A DNA stretch of 64,000 nt from Megaleporinus macrocephalus. Its lineage: Eukaryota; Chordata; Actinopteri; Characiformes; Anostomidae. A model generated the notes under the pieces. The model had not been told where the DNA came from and searched no databases. It saw nothing but the letters and a program-made list of their open reading frames with translations. The DNA lies in assembly GCA_021613375.1 (NCBI GenBank), contig CM038710.1, forward strand, positions 27,044,763 through 27,108,762, read 5' to 3'. The position numbers and the translations under genes are program-made. The first letter of the stretch is position 1. Each line of letters begins with the position of its first letter. This document shows positions 28,301 to 43,300 of the stretch, in pieces.

Positions 28301-31300
28301 CAACTCGATCTGCATATCTGCAAACTTAGAAAAAGATACAGCCCTGATCTAAAAAAAGCCATCAACAAATAATCTCTCTAGCTGGGAGGTTACACAAGTG
28401 CCATGTGCCCACGGGTGTTTTTCTTTTCTCTTCTTTTCTTTTTTTTACCTAGGAAACCTGAAAAAGCAGTCCTCTGCAGGCGCTTCCCTTTAGAAGGCCC
28501 CTGTTAGTCTACATCTCATTAAAAATCTGTCTATTCGCAGAATACATCTACAAATAACCCCACATCTACTAAGCCTCATAACTGGGAAAAACAGAAATGC
28601 AGTATTTACCAACAACAGAAAGAGCCTTTAGAAGTTTTTTACAAAATCTGGCTTCCACCAGCATGTCAGATAAAGCTTCATCTTACACAGACTATAGCTA
28701 AAGCTGGATACAAGACCAGTGCTGGTCACTGGAGATGGTAACGGTCATTGAGAAGAACTTTTAGAAGAGCAACAATTATGCACAGTCTGCACCAGCCTGG
28801 AATCACACCTTCAAAGCATTCAAAGCAAGTGATGAACACAGACCCGTGCAGCTCTTTAAAGAAAGTAAGCCTAAGCACAAAGCTTGAACCTCATGCACTG
28901 CCACAAAAACACTGCTCACCAAGCTCAGCCCAGCATCAACATAGAGTGATGGAGCCCACCCTGTTCATCCAAACTGAAAGCCACCAACCCAGTGTTAATG
29001 TCACAAAGCAGCTCAATTTCCTGTTCCGAAGCAATTAACATGTCCTAATACTCCCCACTCTGACTGACCTAGAAACAGCTTTGCTCCCATCTAAACCAAG
29101 CGACAACCAGCATTTCAGAGTAAACAGAACAGGTGCGTCTCTAGAAGCTGCATTAAAAGAAAAAGTCTCACCCAGTGTTTTCACGACCAGCAAATGGGCA
29201 AAATGTGACAAAATGGCGTTGCCCGGAAATAAACACCCTGGTTGCTTGTTTCTGAACAACTCTTCCTCTATGAGTTTGAGCCGCAACGCGACAAGCCATG
29301 TGGTTAAACTTCTGACATGAGGATGTGACGCCATCGCCACTTCCTCTGTCAGTTCTGGTGAAAAGGCAGAAGCACACACTCCAGAGGGTGGCAGGCATGT
29401 CCTGTGGGTGCTGTTAGTCAGTGTAGAAATCAGGAACTCTATTGGTCTGCAGAGTAAGACGTGTGGCGCCAGTGATCCATCTCCATTTACTCCCTCACAA
29501 CACATAGTCAGCACTATGGGTGGGCAGTATGATTGAAATATGATAAATTACATCACAATATGCCTTCCTGAGTATTTTGGGTATTATGCATCAGTATTTG
29601 TAGATCACTGTGCTGCTTATTACAACAAGACAACAACCCGTTTATAATAAGTGGACATAGCAACGAGTAGATGATTGGACTGCAGCTCGTTATCTAATTA
29701 TCTTATTTTATTAGATCCTGTAGCAAATGTACAGTTGAAATAGATATTTTTGAAACTGACTCTTCTGTTTTACTGAAGCATAAACATCACATTTAAACAA
29801 CTGTATAAAAAATTCAAATCTGTGTTCAAAGTAGTTTTGTTTTTGTTTTTTGGTTATGATTTCTTAAAACATGCCCTGTTAACTTTTAAAAAACTAAAAA
29901 TAAACACTGCTACTAACAATTGCCACTACAATAAAATTTCAAACCCAGTGCTTATTTTGGGTTTTAACCTAAATCTTCGAATGTAATTTTAAAGATGAAA
30001 AAAAGAAACATTTGCCCTCCATGTTAAACTCCAATAGATCAGCTCAGTCATTCTTTAAGCAGCTACATTCAGTATTTAAAGTGCCATTTAAAATGTAACA
30101 GGCCAAATATTCAAAATTCATAACTAAAAACCTAACTGGAGCAGAGCTTTGAAATTTTGCCTGGTCACTTGAATTCTTTCACAGAAATCAGGGGCTGGGT
30201 TAGGCTTGGTTTTATTTTACCTTCTCCTATATGTTATTTGAAAGCGTATTGATTATACATTATTAAAATGTCAATATCAGTAATTAAAATTATGTATTAT
30301 AAAACATCCCACATGACCCACACTCATGATGCTGTCACACCGGCCTGTAGTCTTGCTTTTTCTCTTCCAGGGTGGAGCAAAAACAAGGTGATGGTGGTCC
30401 TGGTGGTGGTGGTGATGGTGAATAATCTAGTTAAATAATCTAGTTAGATTTTATCCTGATTGAGGAGCAGATCCTCTATATTTTGTTTTAACCACATATT
30501 GTTCTTTTGTTTCCGTTTACTTACACATCTAAGACACTTGGTGGTGGTTTAAGTCTGACTAGGTGAACTCAGCAAAGTTAATTTGCTACCAGAGGCAAAT
30601 TAATTTTTTACAACCCTGCATTCTTCATCATTCCCTTTTTGGGATTTTGACCAGGCAGCTCTGATCACAGTCAACACGCAGGTAAACAGATTTACCTGAT
30701 TTACCTCAGTTTTACAGAAACATCATCTTGATCCTCTTAGAACCTGCTGTAATAATGTGTGTGTTAATACATCACTGTGAATGGACAGTACATGGAGTTT
30801 TCATCCATAACAACATCATTATTTTGTGATTAAGACACACCAGCCTGACCTTTCACTGAGGCTTGTCTGACAGGAGGATATCATAGAGGGGATTATTTTA
30901 TTCAAAAGCCTCCAGCATCCCAAATCCCCCCGTACCAAACATCTGCGTGTGTGTGCCTGTGTGCAAGTGTGTGTGCGTGCTTGTGTGAGTGGGTGTGTGT
31001 GTCCGTGTGCATGGGTGTGTGTCTGTGTGCATGGGTGTGTGTCTGTGTGTAAGGTGCACTCTGGTTGGCTGAGCTCTGACCCATTTCCATCAAAGAGGAT
31101 CAGAAGCAGGTTAGAGATTAACCACACACACACATTTGTCTTACTATATTTGTGAGGACATCCATAGATTTCTATGAATTTTTGTATTACTGTAGCTAAA
31201 CAACACTACACAAAAAAGTGTATGTGCAACAGTGTTACATTTTAGATTTTAAACAGAAAATAATATAAAGTTATGCACTGAAACACACTTTATTTTTATT

Positions 31301-34300
31301 CTGTGTTTAATTTTACTAAAAATAAACATGTAATCGAAGAGGGTCAAACCTTTCACATATAAACCTGGGTAAGCGTGTGTGTGTGTATTCTTGCTATACT
31401 GGTGAAGGCCAAGTGTAGAGCTTGTGGCCTCACATCATGATATTTTTGAGGACATTTTGCTTGTAATTAGAGCATACTGAGCATTTTTTTAATTGTTATT
31501 TAAAAATGAGGTTATAATTAACAGTTAGGTTAGGATTAGGGGTAGGGGTTAGTGTTAGGGTTCACAATGAATAGAAAGATTTTAAAAAATCAGCTGCGGT
31601 TGCACAAAACCCTCAGGTAGCCAACCTTAGCATTTCAGACAGACAGAGTCTATCAGAGACAGACAGAGCCTTACAGACACAGACAGAGCCGTACAGATGT
31701 AGACAGAGCCTTACAGACACAGACAAAATCTTACAGACACAGACAGAGCCTTACAGACACAGACAGAGCCGTACAGACACAGACAGAGCCGTACAGACAC
31801 AGACAGAGCCGTACAGACATAGACAGAGCCGTACAGACATAGACAGAGCCTTACAGACATAGACAGAGCCGTACAGACACAGACAGAGCCGTACAGACAT
31901 AGACAGAGCCTTACAGATATAGACAGAGCCGTACAGACACAGACAGAGCCGTACAGACACAGACAGAGCCGTACAGACATAGACAGAGCCGTACAGACAC
32001 AGACAGAGCCGTACAGACATAGACAGAGCCTTACAGATATAGATAGAGCCTTACAGACACAGACAGAGCCGTACAGACATAGACAGAGCCTTACAGATAT
32101 AGACAGAGCCGTACAGACACAGACAGAGCCATACAGACACAGACAGAGCCTTACAGACATAGACAGAGCCATACAGACAGAGCCTTACAGACACAGACAG
32201 AGCCTTACAGACATAGACAGAGCCTTACAGACATAGACAGAGCCATACAGACATAGACAGAGCCTTACAGACACAGACAGAGCCTTACAGACACAGACAG
32301 AGCCTTACATACATAGACAGAGCCTTACATACATAGACAAAGTCTTACATACATAGACAGAGCCTTACAGACACAGACAGAGCCTTACAGACATAGACAG
32401 AGCCTTACATACATAGACAGAGCCTTACATACATAGACAGAGCCTTACAGACATAGACAGAGCCATACAGACACAGACAGAGCCTTACAGACACAGACAG
32501 AGCCTTACAGACACAGACAGAGCCTTACAGACATAGACAGAGCCTTACAGACACAGACAGAGCCTTACAGACATAGACAGAGCCTTACAGATATAGACAG
32601 AGCCTTACAGACACAGACAGAGCCTTACAGACACAGACAGAGCCTTACAGATATAGACAGAGCCTTACAGACACAGACAGAGCCTTACAGACACAGACAG
32701 AGCCTTACAGACACAGACAGAGCCTTACAGACATAGACAAAGTCTTACATACATAGACAGAGCCTTACAGACACAGACAGAGCCTTACAGACACAGACAG
32801 AGCCTTACAGACATAGACAGAGCCTTACAGATATAGACAGAGCCTTACAGACACAGACAGAGCCTTACAGACACAGACAGAGCCTTACAGATATAGACAG
32901 AGCCTTACAGACACAGACAGAGCCTTACAGACACAGACAGAGCCTTACAAACATAGACAGAGCCGTACAGACACAGACAGAGCCTTACAGACATAGACAG
33001 AGCCTTACAGACACAGACGGAGCCTTACAGACACAGACGGAGCCTTACAGACACAGACAGAGCCTTACAGACACAGACAGAGCCTTACAGACATAGACAG
33101 AGCCTTACAGATACAGACAGAGACTTACAGACACAGACAGAGTCTTACAGACACAGACAGAGCCTTACAGACAAAGACAGAGCCTTACAGACACAGACAG
33201 AGCCTTACAGACACAGACAGAGCCTTACAGATATAGACAGAGCCTTACAGACACAGACAGAGTCTTACAGACATAGACAGAGCCTTACAGACACAGACAG
33301 AGTCTTACAGACATAGACAGAGCCTTACAGACACAGACAGAGCCTTACAGACACAGACAGAGCCTTACAGACATAGACAGAGCCTTACAGACACAGACAG
33401 AGCCTTACAGACATAGACAGAGTCTTACAGACATAGACGGATCCTTACAGACATAGACGGAGCCTTACAGACACAGACAGAGTCTTACAGACACAGACAG
33501 ATCCTTACAGACACAGACAGAGTCTTAAAGACCTAGACAGAGTCTTACAGACACAGACAGAATCTTACAAACATAGGCAGAGTCTTACAAACACAGGCAG
33601 AGTCTTACAAACACAGGCAGAGTCTTACAAACACAGGCAGAATCTTACAAACACAGGCAGAGTCTTACAAACACAGGCAGAATCTTACAAACACAGGCAG
33701 AGTCTTACAAACACAGGCATAATCTTCTAAACACAGGCAGAGTATTACAAACAAAGGCAGAGTCTTACAGACACAGGCATAATCTTCTAAACACAGGCAG
33801 AGTCTTACAAACAAAGGCAGAGTCTTACAGACACAGGCATAATCTTCTTAACACAGGCAGAGTCTTACAAACAAAGGCAGAGTCTTACAGACACAGGCAG
33901 AGTCTTACAAACACAGGCAGAGTCTTAAAGACACAGGCATAATCTTCTAAACACAGGCAGAGTCTTACAAACAAAGGCAGAGTCTTACAGACACAGGCAT
34001 AATCTTCTAAACACAGGCAGAGTCTTACAGACAGAACTTTACAGACACAGCCAGAGTGTTACAAACACAGGAAGAGCCTTACAGACACAGACATAAGCTT
34101 ACAGACACAGACAGACCCTACCAGGTACAGATGGAGTCTTACAGACACAGCCAGAGCCCTAAAGACAAAGATAGAGCTTTACAGAGACAGACAGAGCCTT
34201 GCAAACAAACACAGCCTTACAGACACAGACAGAGCCTTACAGACACAGACAGAACCTTACAGACACAGATAGAGCCTTAAAAACACAGACAGAGCCTTAC

Positions 34301-37300
34301 AGACACAGACAGAACCTTACAGACACAGACAGAGCCTTATAGACACAGACAGAGCCTTATAGACACAGACAGAGCCTTACAGACACAGACAGAGCCTTAC
34401 AGACACAGGTAGAACCCTACAGACACAGATAGAGCCTTAAAAACACAGACAGAGCCTTACAGACACAGACAGAACCTTACAGACACAGACAGAGCCTTAT
34501 AGACACAGGCAGAGAGTGGATGAATGATTGTCACTCACTACATTGAAATAGATGGATCCGGAGATGCTGGAGCTGTGGCGGTGGTGCACGGTGCTGTGTG
34601 GAGTGCCATGGCTGAGACCACTGAAATGCCTCCGGATCTCAGCAGACGAGTGCCTGGGATGCACAGCAGAGAGAAAAGAGAAGAAAGGGATGAACCAGGG
34701 TTTAGTTCAGTTCTGCAGGGGGAGGGTCTTTGCACACGGCAGGTGTTTCTGAGGGTGTGCCTGTGTACGCATGTGTGTTCCCTCGCTTGAGCTAACAAAA
34801 TACCACAAATACACCCAAATTCACCCAGCCATACCAGGGTCTGTGGTCAGAACTTGATCAATCACTGATGAATGGCTAGGGCAGTGGACATAGTGTTTAT
34901 AACACTCTCTATTTTTATAAGCAGTCACTGTTTTTTATCTGATACAATGAAATAACAAAAAGTTGATACTTAAATATTAACTTGGTTTCGGCTAAAGGCC
35001 AGAACACATGGGGCTATCGTTCCAGATTTGGAGTTGTATTTAGCACATCCAGATCCTTTCTGATAGCCTATATCTTGGGCCATCACAAGTTAATAACGGA
35101 CAGTTCTAACACAGGGCCATTTGCTTTGGGAGGTGGGGCAAAGGCATTTGTTCCAAACCCCTCTTTTTAGGACACATCTCTGGACATTTCAAGGTTTTAA
35201 TTAAATCCCAAGATGACCTTTTTGAAAATTTCCAAGTCTCTCACAAATAGAGAAAAGTCTTTCAAATACATTACAATGTATAGTTTAATTCCTATGCTTT
35301 TGGTCTTTTAATGACAATGTTAGACATGAGCATTACTGTTTGCATCACTGAATGAAAAGGTTTAGGAGCCCACTGGACAATTAGATGTTTGGTTGATTGC
35401 TGAAGTGAAAATAAGTGAACGCATCCTCTACAAAGAACACACCTTTTAATGTCCAATTGCTGTTTATTTTCTAAGTTTAACATATTGTGGATAAAAAATG
35501 CAAGGATAAGATTTGTTGTATCTAACATACTGTGCATAAGATAAACCAGCATATACAGCTATTTCAATCCTGTGGAAAAAGGCAACATATTAGTTTCTTA
35601 TATATTGTAAAGGAAATATATTGGCATTAACAGTTTACTTGTGTTAAACTACAGGCGAATTTATAGTGCACCAAATCAGTGTTACAACTGACCACAGTAT
35701 TAGGACATTCGTAACAAATGGGCACCTTGTCTCCAGTGCTTAATTTGTAAAACATCAGGTAATGGAACACTAAAGGTGGGGTGATCCAGCAAGTGGCAGT
35801 GAAGGAAAAGGTCCTGGAACGCATAGACACAACAGTGCTTCAAGTGTCTAACATAGTAGAATTCTATACAATAAAATAATCTTAGCTTTAATGAATGCAG
35901 TAAGGAGTTGCAACCATAAAGTCTCAGAGATGCCACTGGACGAATAGTTTTTGGTGTCCTACAAAAAAAAGGTGTCAAAGAGGTGCTGGAAAAGAGGTGG
36001 TGGTGCATTTGTTGTGGAAAATATTAACTATATACATGTATTTAACTTCTTAACACGAATTTGAAATATGCTGCACTTGTACTGAGTGTACACTCATGAC
36101 AGGTCTTACTGAAGAATTCTGAGCATTTTTGAAAAATAAGAAGTACATTTTTGAGTGAGTCCGTCGCTCACCTCAAATTTCCCACATGTATATATTTAGG
36201 AAAAACACTGGCGGATGGCTACTGAGAATTGTGCTATAAACGGACCACAGCCTTTTACTGTACACCAACATTGTGGTTCTCTGAGGTGAGTGTTTCTAAT
36301 AAAGCGGATAGCTGACACAGGTGTTCAAATGCACACCCAGCTTGCACAATCTCCACGAAAAAAACAACAACAACAAAAAAACAATGAAGGATGTGGAGCG
36401 GTTGCACGTTTGTGCCCATATGATCAAACTGGTCCAGCTGTTGCCCGTACTGGCATTTGAGGAAGGCTGGCAAACTGTACCAAATCATACACACCTATAG
36501 GTAAAGCTTTACATTTCTAGTTTTATCTGTAAGCTTAAGCTTCTTTCTTTCTATTCTTTTAGTGCCAATAGACTCACCAGAAGCTCACAAAGCAAAGGGT
36601 CAGTTCAGATAAACATTCAAGTTGTGGCTGGGATTATTTAACTAACAGCAACACACTACTATAGCACTGCTATGAAGTACTTAAAGTCAGGCTATTGAAG
36701 AGAGACTTGGTTCGAGTGTTATTTGTATACTGAATCATGCACTACAAATCTCCGAGGGATGTAGTTGCGTCTTATGTTTTGCTTAGACCAGTGGTTCTCA
36801 AACAGGTCCTCAGGGACCCACAGATTTTTACTCCAACCCAACTCGCTGCACAAAGCAAAAATGTGAGCAGTCTGGGAATCCCTGAGGACACTGGCTTAGA
36901 TATACATGCAAAAGTTTGAACGTCCCTGGTTAAACGACATGTCTTGCTGTTTTTCTAAAGGAAAATAAGTTGAGCTCTATAGAAACAGGAATTAGTCCAT
37001 TTATTTATGTGATGAATTAAATATAAAACATGACCATCAAAGTTTAATGATACTGATCTAGAACACATTTTCAAATGAATCTAGACTGATCCACTATGTA
37101 GCTTGTTTTATAAGTGTTGAAGGTCTAAACTATTTCATTTGTGTTAATCGGTGGAGAGAGCATCGGCTACAGAGACCCCTAGGCTGTGGAGCTGTCTGGT
37201 GTTGAGTGAAGCACCTTTGTGATGAGCTGAAGCAGTGCAACGTCATCCTGACCTCACTAATGCTCTAGTAATGCAATCAAATCCTCACAGCTATGTCCTA

Positions 37301-40300
37301 ACATCCAGGAAAGTATAGTACAGGCTAAATTCAGTATTAGGGGTGTGTTTAAAAAATCAATTTTCCGATTCAAATCGATCTTCATTTGAATAATCCGATA
37401 TCGATTCCTATAAACCCGAGATCGATCTTTAAAATTACGAAACCTCTGTATATCTATTCTTACTATTCTGTGGAGGGGAACCAGCACCAGAGCTTCCTTA
37501 TCCAGAGAAACGTCTCGCTTATGAAGCTCAGAGGAAGCAGACACGTCGGGTGTTTGCGAGTTAAGTAACTATTTTATGATCAGTGTCCACCGTGCTAGGC
37601 TATCTGGGCTGTAACTAAAACCCACGCAGAGTAGCTCGGGCAGCTGGCTTGACTTGCGTTTAACCGGCTTTCAGAAACAAACTCTATACTGTGTGTAGGT
37701 GTACACGGCCGACCTTCCCACTATACAGGTACTGATACTCTTCAGTACTTCAGTATAGTATTTCATTGCTGGACCGTCTACACCTTCCGAGAGTACAAAA
37801 TAATTAAAATGTCGCCGTCTGTAACCTCAGACCACCTTTTCATATAATCCACCCACTGTGTTATAAACCTTGGATGAGACATTGTTGGCCCATTCAAAAT
37901 TCTTATTGCTTCTCTGCTCCCCTCCCATGTAACTGTATTCATTTTGGTTAGCTGAGCGGAAGTTCTAACACAAAGGCGGAACAACTACACGCTTGAAAGT
38001 GGGTGTGGCCAAATACGATGAATATAAACATATAAACACTAATGTTTTTAGTAATGATACATTTACCACATTAATTCTCTGAAAATATCTTTTCATATTC
38101 AAACAAAACATGTTATTGTAACTGAAATATCCCTAAATGAATCGATATTTAATTGAATCTAATCGGAAATCGAACTGAATTGGGACCTTGTGAATCGGGA
38201 TCGAACTGATCCGGGAAATCAGTGGCGATATCCAGCCCTATTCAGCATGCAGCAAACGTCCCATTAACATCCATGAAGAAACGCTGGACATGCAGGTGTC
38301 TACAAACTTTCGAACACCAAAGAAACCCACTGTATGTCTGTATCCTGGCACAGAGGCGAGTATGAACGTAACACAATACGCTTTCAGATCAAATGTAGCA
38401 ACTAGCATCTAAGCACTGTGGAGTCCTCTTCTTAAATGAAGCACGAAAATCATTTGGGCAGAGTGATGAAGCTTTTGCAGAACGTCCGGAAGCCCTGATG
38501 GGTGTATGTATGTACGTGTGGGTTTCTGAACACCTGTGCTTTCTAACCACATGAGGCAAAGTGAACCATGGCCTGCACTCGGATGAGCTGATTCAACCCG
38601 ACAGATTAAATTTAAAGCAAACATTTGTAAAAATAGCAGCACGGACGACCTCAGTGGTGTGAGATAAAAACACAGCTGACTGGCAGATAACTCAGAGTGA
38701 AACACAAAACAACTACTCTACAACAACCACGATTTAAATTCATCACCCCAAAGTGGCTACACAGCCATTCAATTGAATTAGGCCTTCTTTCACACCTAAT
38801 CCACTTCATTCATATTCCCACAGCATCCCTGCCAACAGGACTTCACAATGCTGTCTGTTTTCCTCCTGGCTCCACCAAAATGAGTCTCCTCGCAGCCCGC
38901 TCCTCACCAACAGCCCTTAGTCCTGCTGCACAACACTGTGCTATTGTGCAGTCAGTAACCTAAGGGCCCCCCCACCCCATCCCCTAAAATGGGTCACTTG
39001 CAAAAAGGGTCTCCCAAGCCTAATAAATTACACCCATTTACTCGCATTGTCTAGTGTTGGGAATGCTGAGCCACTAATCTCTTTTTATATGGTGCTAGTC
39101 AAGCGCTACACTTCTGCACTATCATGAAGGCAAATAGCTCTCTTTAGGCCACACTTTGGAGGTCGTCTCATAACATTTCCAATGACATTAGTGTTACTGA
39201 GGATGGAAGTAATAAATCAATCAAACAATACCTGATTTCAAGACTTCTGCTTACGGCTGCAGTTTGTAGATGTTTTGTTTTAAACACTCCAAAAATGACT
39301 AATACTAATAATTATTAATACAATTAAAGCATTTGTCCACATTGTAAGGCCTGGAGAAGAACACTTTCTTCATGACACACTCACACATTCTTCAACAACT
39401 ACCTCAAAAGGTCAGGACATGAACATCTAAATCCTCTACAGCCAAAGGCAAAGTCTTACAGGAGGGAACTAAAGCAAATATTAGTAGACTATTGGTTTCC
39501 CTCCTGAGTCCACTACAGCTCCCTCGACACTGGATTCCATAGTAGTTGGTTACAGTATTGCAGTGCAAAGGTCAGCTTATGTCAACTTGCGTGATTATTT
39601 TACACACAACCTACGCCATATGATCAGACACACCCTGTACACCGCTATGCAGAAAATGCAAGAGCAAAATACAGGATCAGAAAGAATGTGGCTGTTTTTA
39701 AACCAATGCAATTAATTGAACTCTAATGTGTTACAGAAGCACATAGTTGGTGCAACATGGCGCAACGTCTCCTGCCAAGAATTAAGAACTAAGCCTCTTC
39801 CTTTAATGTTTAATGAAGCTGCAGAACACATTTTCAGAGGAATCTTGGATCAACACACTATGCACATCTATTGTGTGTCTTTGATGTTCTTCAGACACAC
39901 ACACACTTGGATTCAAGTTTCCGTCCAGCATATGAGAGCAAGACATTGTTTTCATTCAGCTATTTAGCATTTTGGGGTCATGTTGTGCAAGAAGGCCCAC
40001 ATTTCACCAAAGTGTGCAGTCGTACGCAAGAAGGAGACACATCCCCAGTTAAATGACGTTTTGTTGATTTTCTAAATGAAAATAAGCGATGGTACGTTTT
40101 ACAGGGATCAAACTTAAATATATATTTTTAGCCAGTCAGCACAATATCTAATTATTTGTGGTGTACTGATAAAAAACTGCATAAAAACAAAACATTAAAT
40201 GTGTCATACCTTTGCACAGACTATTTCATGTGGCAAGTGACTTCAGTCAAAATGATACATCAAATTATTTTCTTTATGAATAATTTACATACTTTACAAA

Positions 40301-43300
40301 CATAACGTGCTGTAAGACAAGCCCGCACAGGTGCCATAGAATGGAAAACAGTATTTAGGTTGAAACAGCTGAATATGTTTCATGCATAGAACTGACATAC
40401 CATCAACCTCAAGCACTGTTGTCTCCTTCTTCAAATAGAAATCCTCACTCAGTTTAAATACACTCAGAACCATCCAAAGAGTGAAGTCTAAACAAAAAAA
40501 ACTTCTAGATAAACCATGAGAACATATGGTATCTATACCATTTTAAGAACTAATAAATAAACATTTTCTTCAGAGACAGTAATGACTGCTTCAGACAACT
40601 CCGACAAGTGGAAACATAAAAAACAAGGCAGTTAAATAATAATGTATATTATTAAAATAAATAATAATAACTGTTACATAACAGTCTTGACCTATAAATA
40701 TTCACACCCTAAACATTTACATTAACAGCAACAACAATGGCAGACTATGTGGAGAAATCTGCCGCCCCAGCTGTGAAGGTGAAAGTCCAAGTAATGAAAC
40801 TGTCAACAGGCATTGATTGATGCTCATCTTTAAACGAGACTGAAACTGGCTTCGTATTCATTATTTCCCAGGAATTACATTTCCTCACCATCTCACTCAA
40901 GAACTCCTAGACCATTCAATCTGTAGATACAAGAAGGCTTGGTATGATTCTGGATCACCAGTTGTTGTTTATTTGTATAGAGCTTTTTACAACGATGCTG
41001 TCACAAAGCAGCTTTACAGACAGTTACAACATATTTCCCCCAGTGAGCAAACCAGAGGCAACAGTGGCAAGGAAAAATTCCCACAGACTGGAGGAAGAAA
41101 CCTTGGGAGGAACCAGACTCACAAGGGGAGACCCATCCTCCTCTGGTCAAACAGTATTTACAGTTTAATAAACTAAATACCAAAGAAAAGAGTTTCTGTT
41201 TGCTTTAGAAGCTGCACAGGAGCATGACTTGTCCTCAAGTCTCTTGTCATTTCAAGGTTTGACTACTGCAACTTGCTCCTGACTGGTCTTCCTCCCCAGG
41301 CAGTCAGGCCCTTACAACTGATTCTGAAAGCAGCAGCATGGCTTGTCTTCGATCCTTCAATCTTCTCAAGTTCACCCATGTCACTCCACTGCTGCATCTC
41401 CTTTACTGGCTTCCGGCGTCCGATTTCAAACTCTGATGTCTACAAATCCAACAAAAAGACCAGCCCCTGCCTATATTATGGCAATAGTCAAAAGTCGATG
41501 TGTACCTCGGGCCCTTCAAACTTCAAGTACAGCTTGACTTGACTCGCCATCCTTAAAGATGCATGGAAGACGAACGTGAAGACTCTTCTTTGTCCTGGCA
41601 CCCAGATGGTGGAATGAACTTCCACTGGCTGTTATCCTGTTTCTAGGTGTGAGTGCTGGCTGGGTATTGCTAGATGTTACACTTATGCTGTATTTAACTC
41701 TTCACTGTTCTCTCTAGGTATCAGCACTGGCCCTTGTTTCTGGCAGAGTTTGAGCTGAAGGGTAGTTTAGACTCTAACCTAGTTTTATTAGAGATACATT
41801 CTCTGACTGAACACAAAGCACGTTTGTAAGTCTGAGTGTCTGCTAAATGCTGCACGAGTAAATTAAGAGTTTCTTTTCAACACTGTTAAAATAATTATAT
41901 ATTTTGGGTGACTGAAATCAGAAATATGGCCTGTAACAGTTTATCAGGACACCTGCTGGGGACCTCCACATGCAGCCAAACCCTACAGCTCCCAACTGAA
42001 TTGGAACAGACTGTGATCCTTATGTAATTTATCTCCTTCACCAAAGTTCCTCACTAAGCATGTGAGCTAGCACAAGTAATTGAGGCTTTTTCTTCACAGC
42101 TAAACCACAAACCAAACTTTCATGGGATTTTTTTCTGAATGCTGCAGAAGATTCTGTGTGCCTTCATCTCTAGTGAACTGATCTGAGCAACACCTCCGCT
42201 TCGGACCACACGTCTTTGGTTTCTGCATACCGGTTTCAGCGTGAAAGCAAACATGAAGCATGATATACAGCTCACTCCGTGCTGCTGATTTGATCAGTAT
42301 GTGGTATATAGATATAGTTTGGACCTTCAGAGCTCACAGTATTTTGCCTCAGTCATAATAAGCATAATGAGACATTCATCTTTGCACACTGCACCTCAAT
42401 TACGGGGTCTCATAAACAAGAGAATGAACACTTGAGCAGAGTTATCAGGCAGAAGTTCCAGTCAAAGGGCTTCTTTCTTTTTCAGACACCACATCCAGTT
42501 GCAAACACGCTCGTCTCCTCTTTCAGATGGAAAAGTCATCAAGCGTTCTCCCGACCCAATAAAACAGTCCCGAAAACTTTGAGCCACATTATTTTAGTGC
42601 ATCGCCTTGAGCGGCCCTCTGAAGCCGAGGAAGGTAATTACAGAGCGTGGAGGATCACCGTGCTGACGCCTACTCATGATGCGAGTGAGGGCTCAGTCAA
42701 CATAACAATAATACTTTTAATAGTTCCCTGACTTCAGCCTGGAGGCAAACAAAAGAAGCAACAGACACCTAAACCATAGACAGAAATGCGGTCGTCTACT
42801 GTTCACTGTCGACTGCTGCAGGGCGAAGTATTGGTTTACTGCTTTCCGTCTTCCTTTTCAGTATTCAGCCCTTTAACTCAATGCTTATTATTCAGTTATC
42901 AATCTAAAGACTTAGAATTCAGTAACAGTTAATAGTGCAATATATAAAATATGTACAATATATATAATTTACATATATTGTAGATATCAATCTTCAGAAT
43001 ACTGATATCGCAGATACTGTATGTGCAAATGAGCCTCTAAACAATCACTAAATGCTTAGTTGCATCTGATTAAAGTCTGATGTAAGTGAGTTAGAAAGAA
43101 TAATTTGCATGGTCCATAATCAAATATTACAGGCTAAACCTTTAATGGTCACTTCAGCACAGTCATGTGCAAAACCCCTGTCACATGACATGGTTTGTTT
43201 ATTTTCGTGAGTGAAAATAAGTTAACGCATCCTTTACAGCAGTGGTCACCAGCCCTCCTCCTGGAGATCGACTTTTCTGCAGACCCTAGTTGCAACCTGC

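Larger units (their letters stand above)
25115..34538. other. dock8 intron 2
   Basis: About 9.4 kb. Holds the 20-bp minisatellite (31,637-34,512), an AT/T tract, a hAT MITE copy, a GT-rich stretch at 30,945-31,055, and a TTAGGG-like stretch at 31,525-31,562. No conserved exon seen. Confidence 0.75.

Noticed and set aside
29035..29514. 159-residue minus-strand ORF in intron 2
   Set aside because: No recognisable domain, no link to DOCK8 frame, low-complexity-free but unsupported; likely chance.
31525..31562. Telomere-like TTAGGG stretch
   Set aside because: Only a few degenerate copies (TTAGGATTAGGGGTAGGGG) within a common fish repeat; not an interstitial telomere.
31711..32172. 153-residue minus-strand ORF with 20-residue repeats ([15 protein letters not shown] type)
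   Set aside because: It is a by-product of the 20-bp minisatellite: three units make 60 bp, so any open frame repeats every 20 residues. No homology and no start context.
34524..34790. Plus-strand ORFs over dock8 exon 2
   Set aside because: Shadows of the minus-strand exon, whose frame and splice sites match DOCK8.
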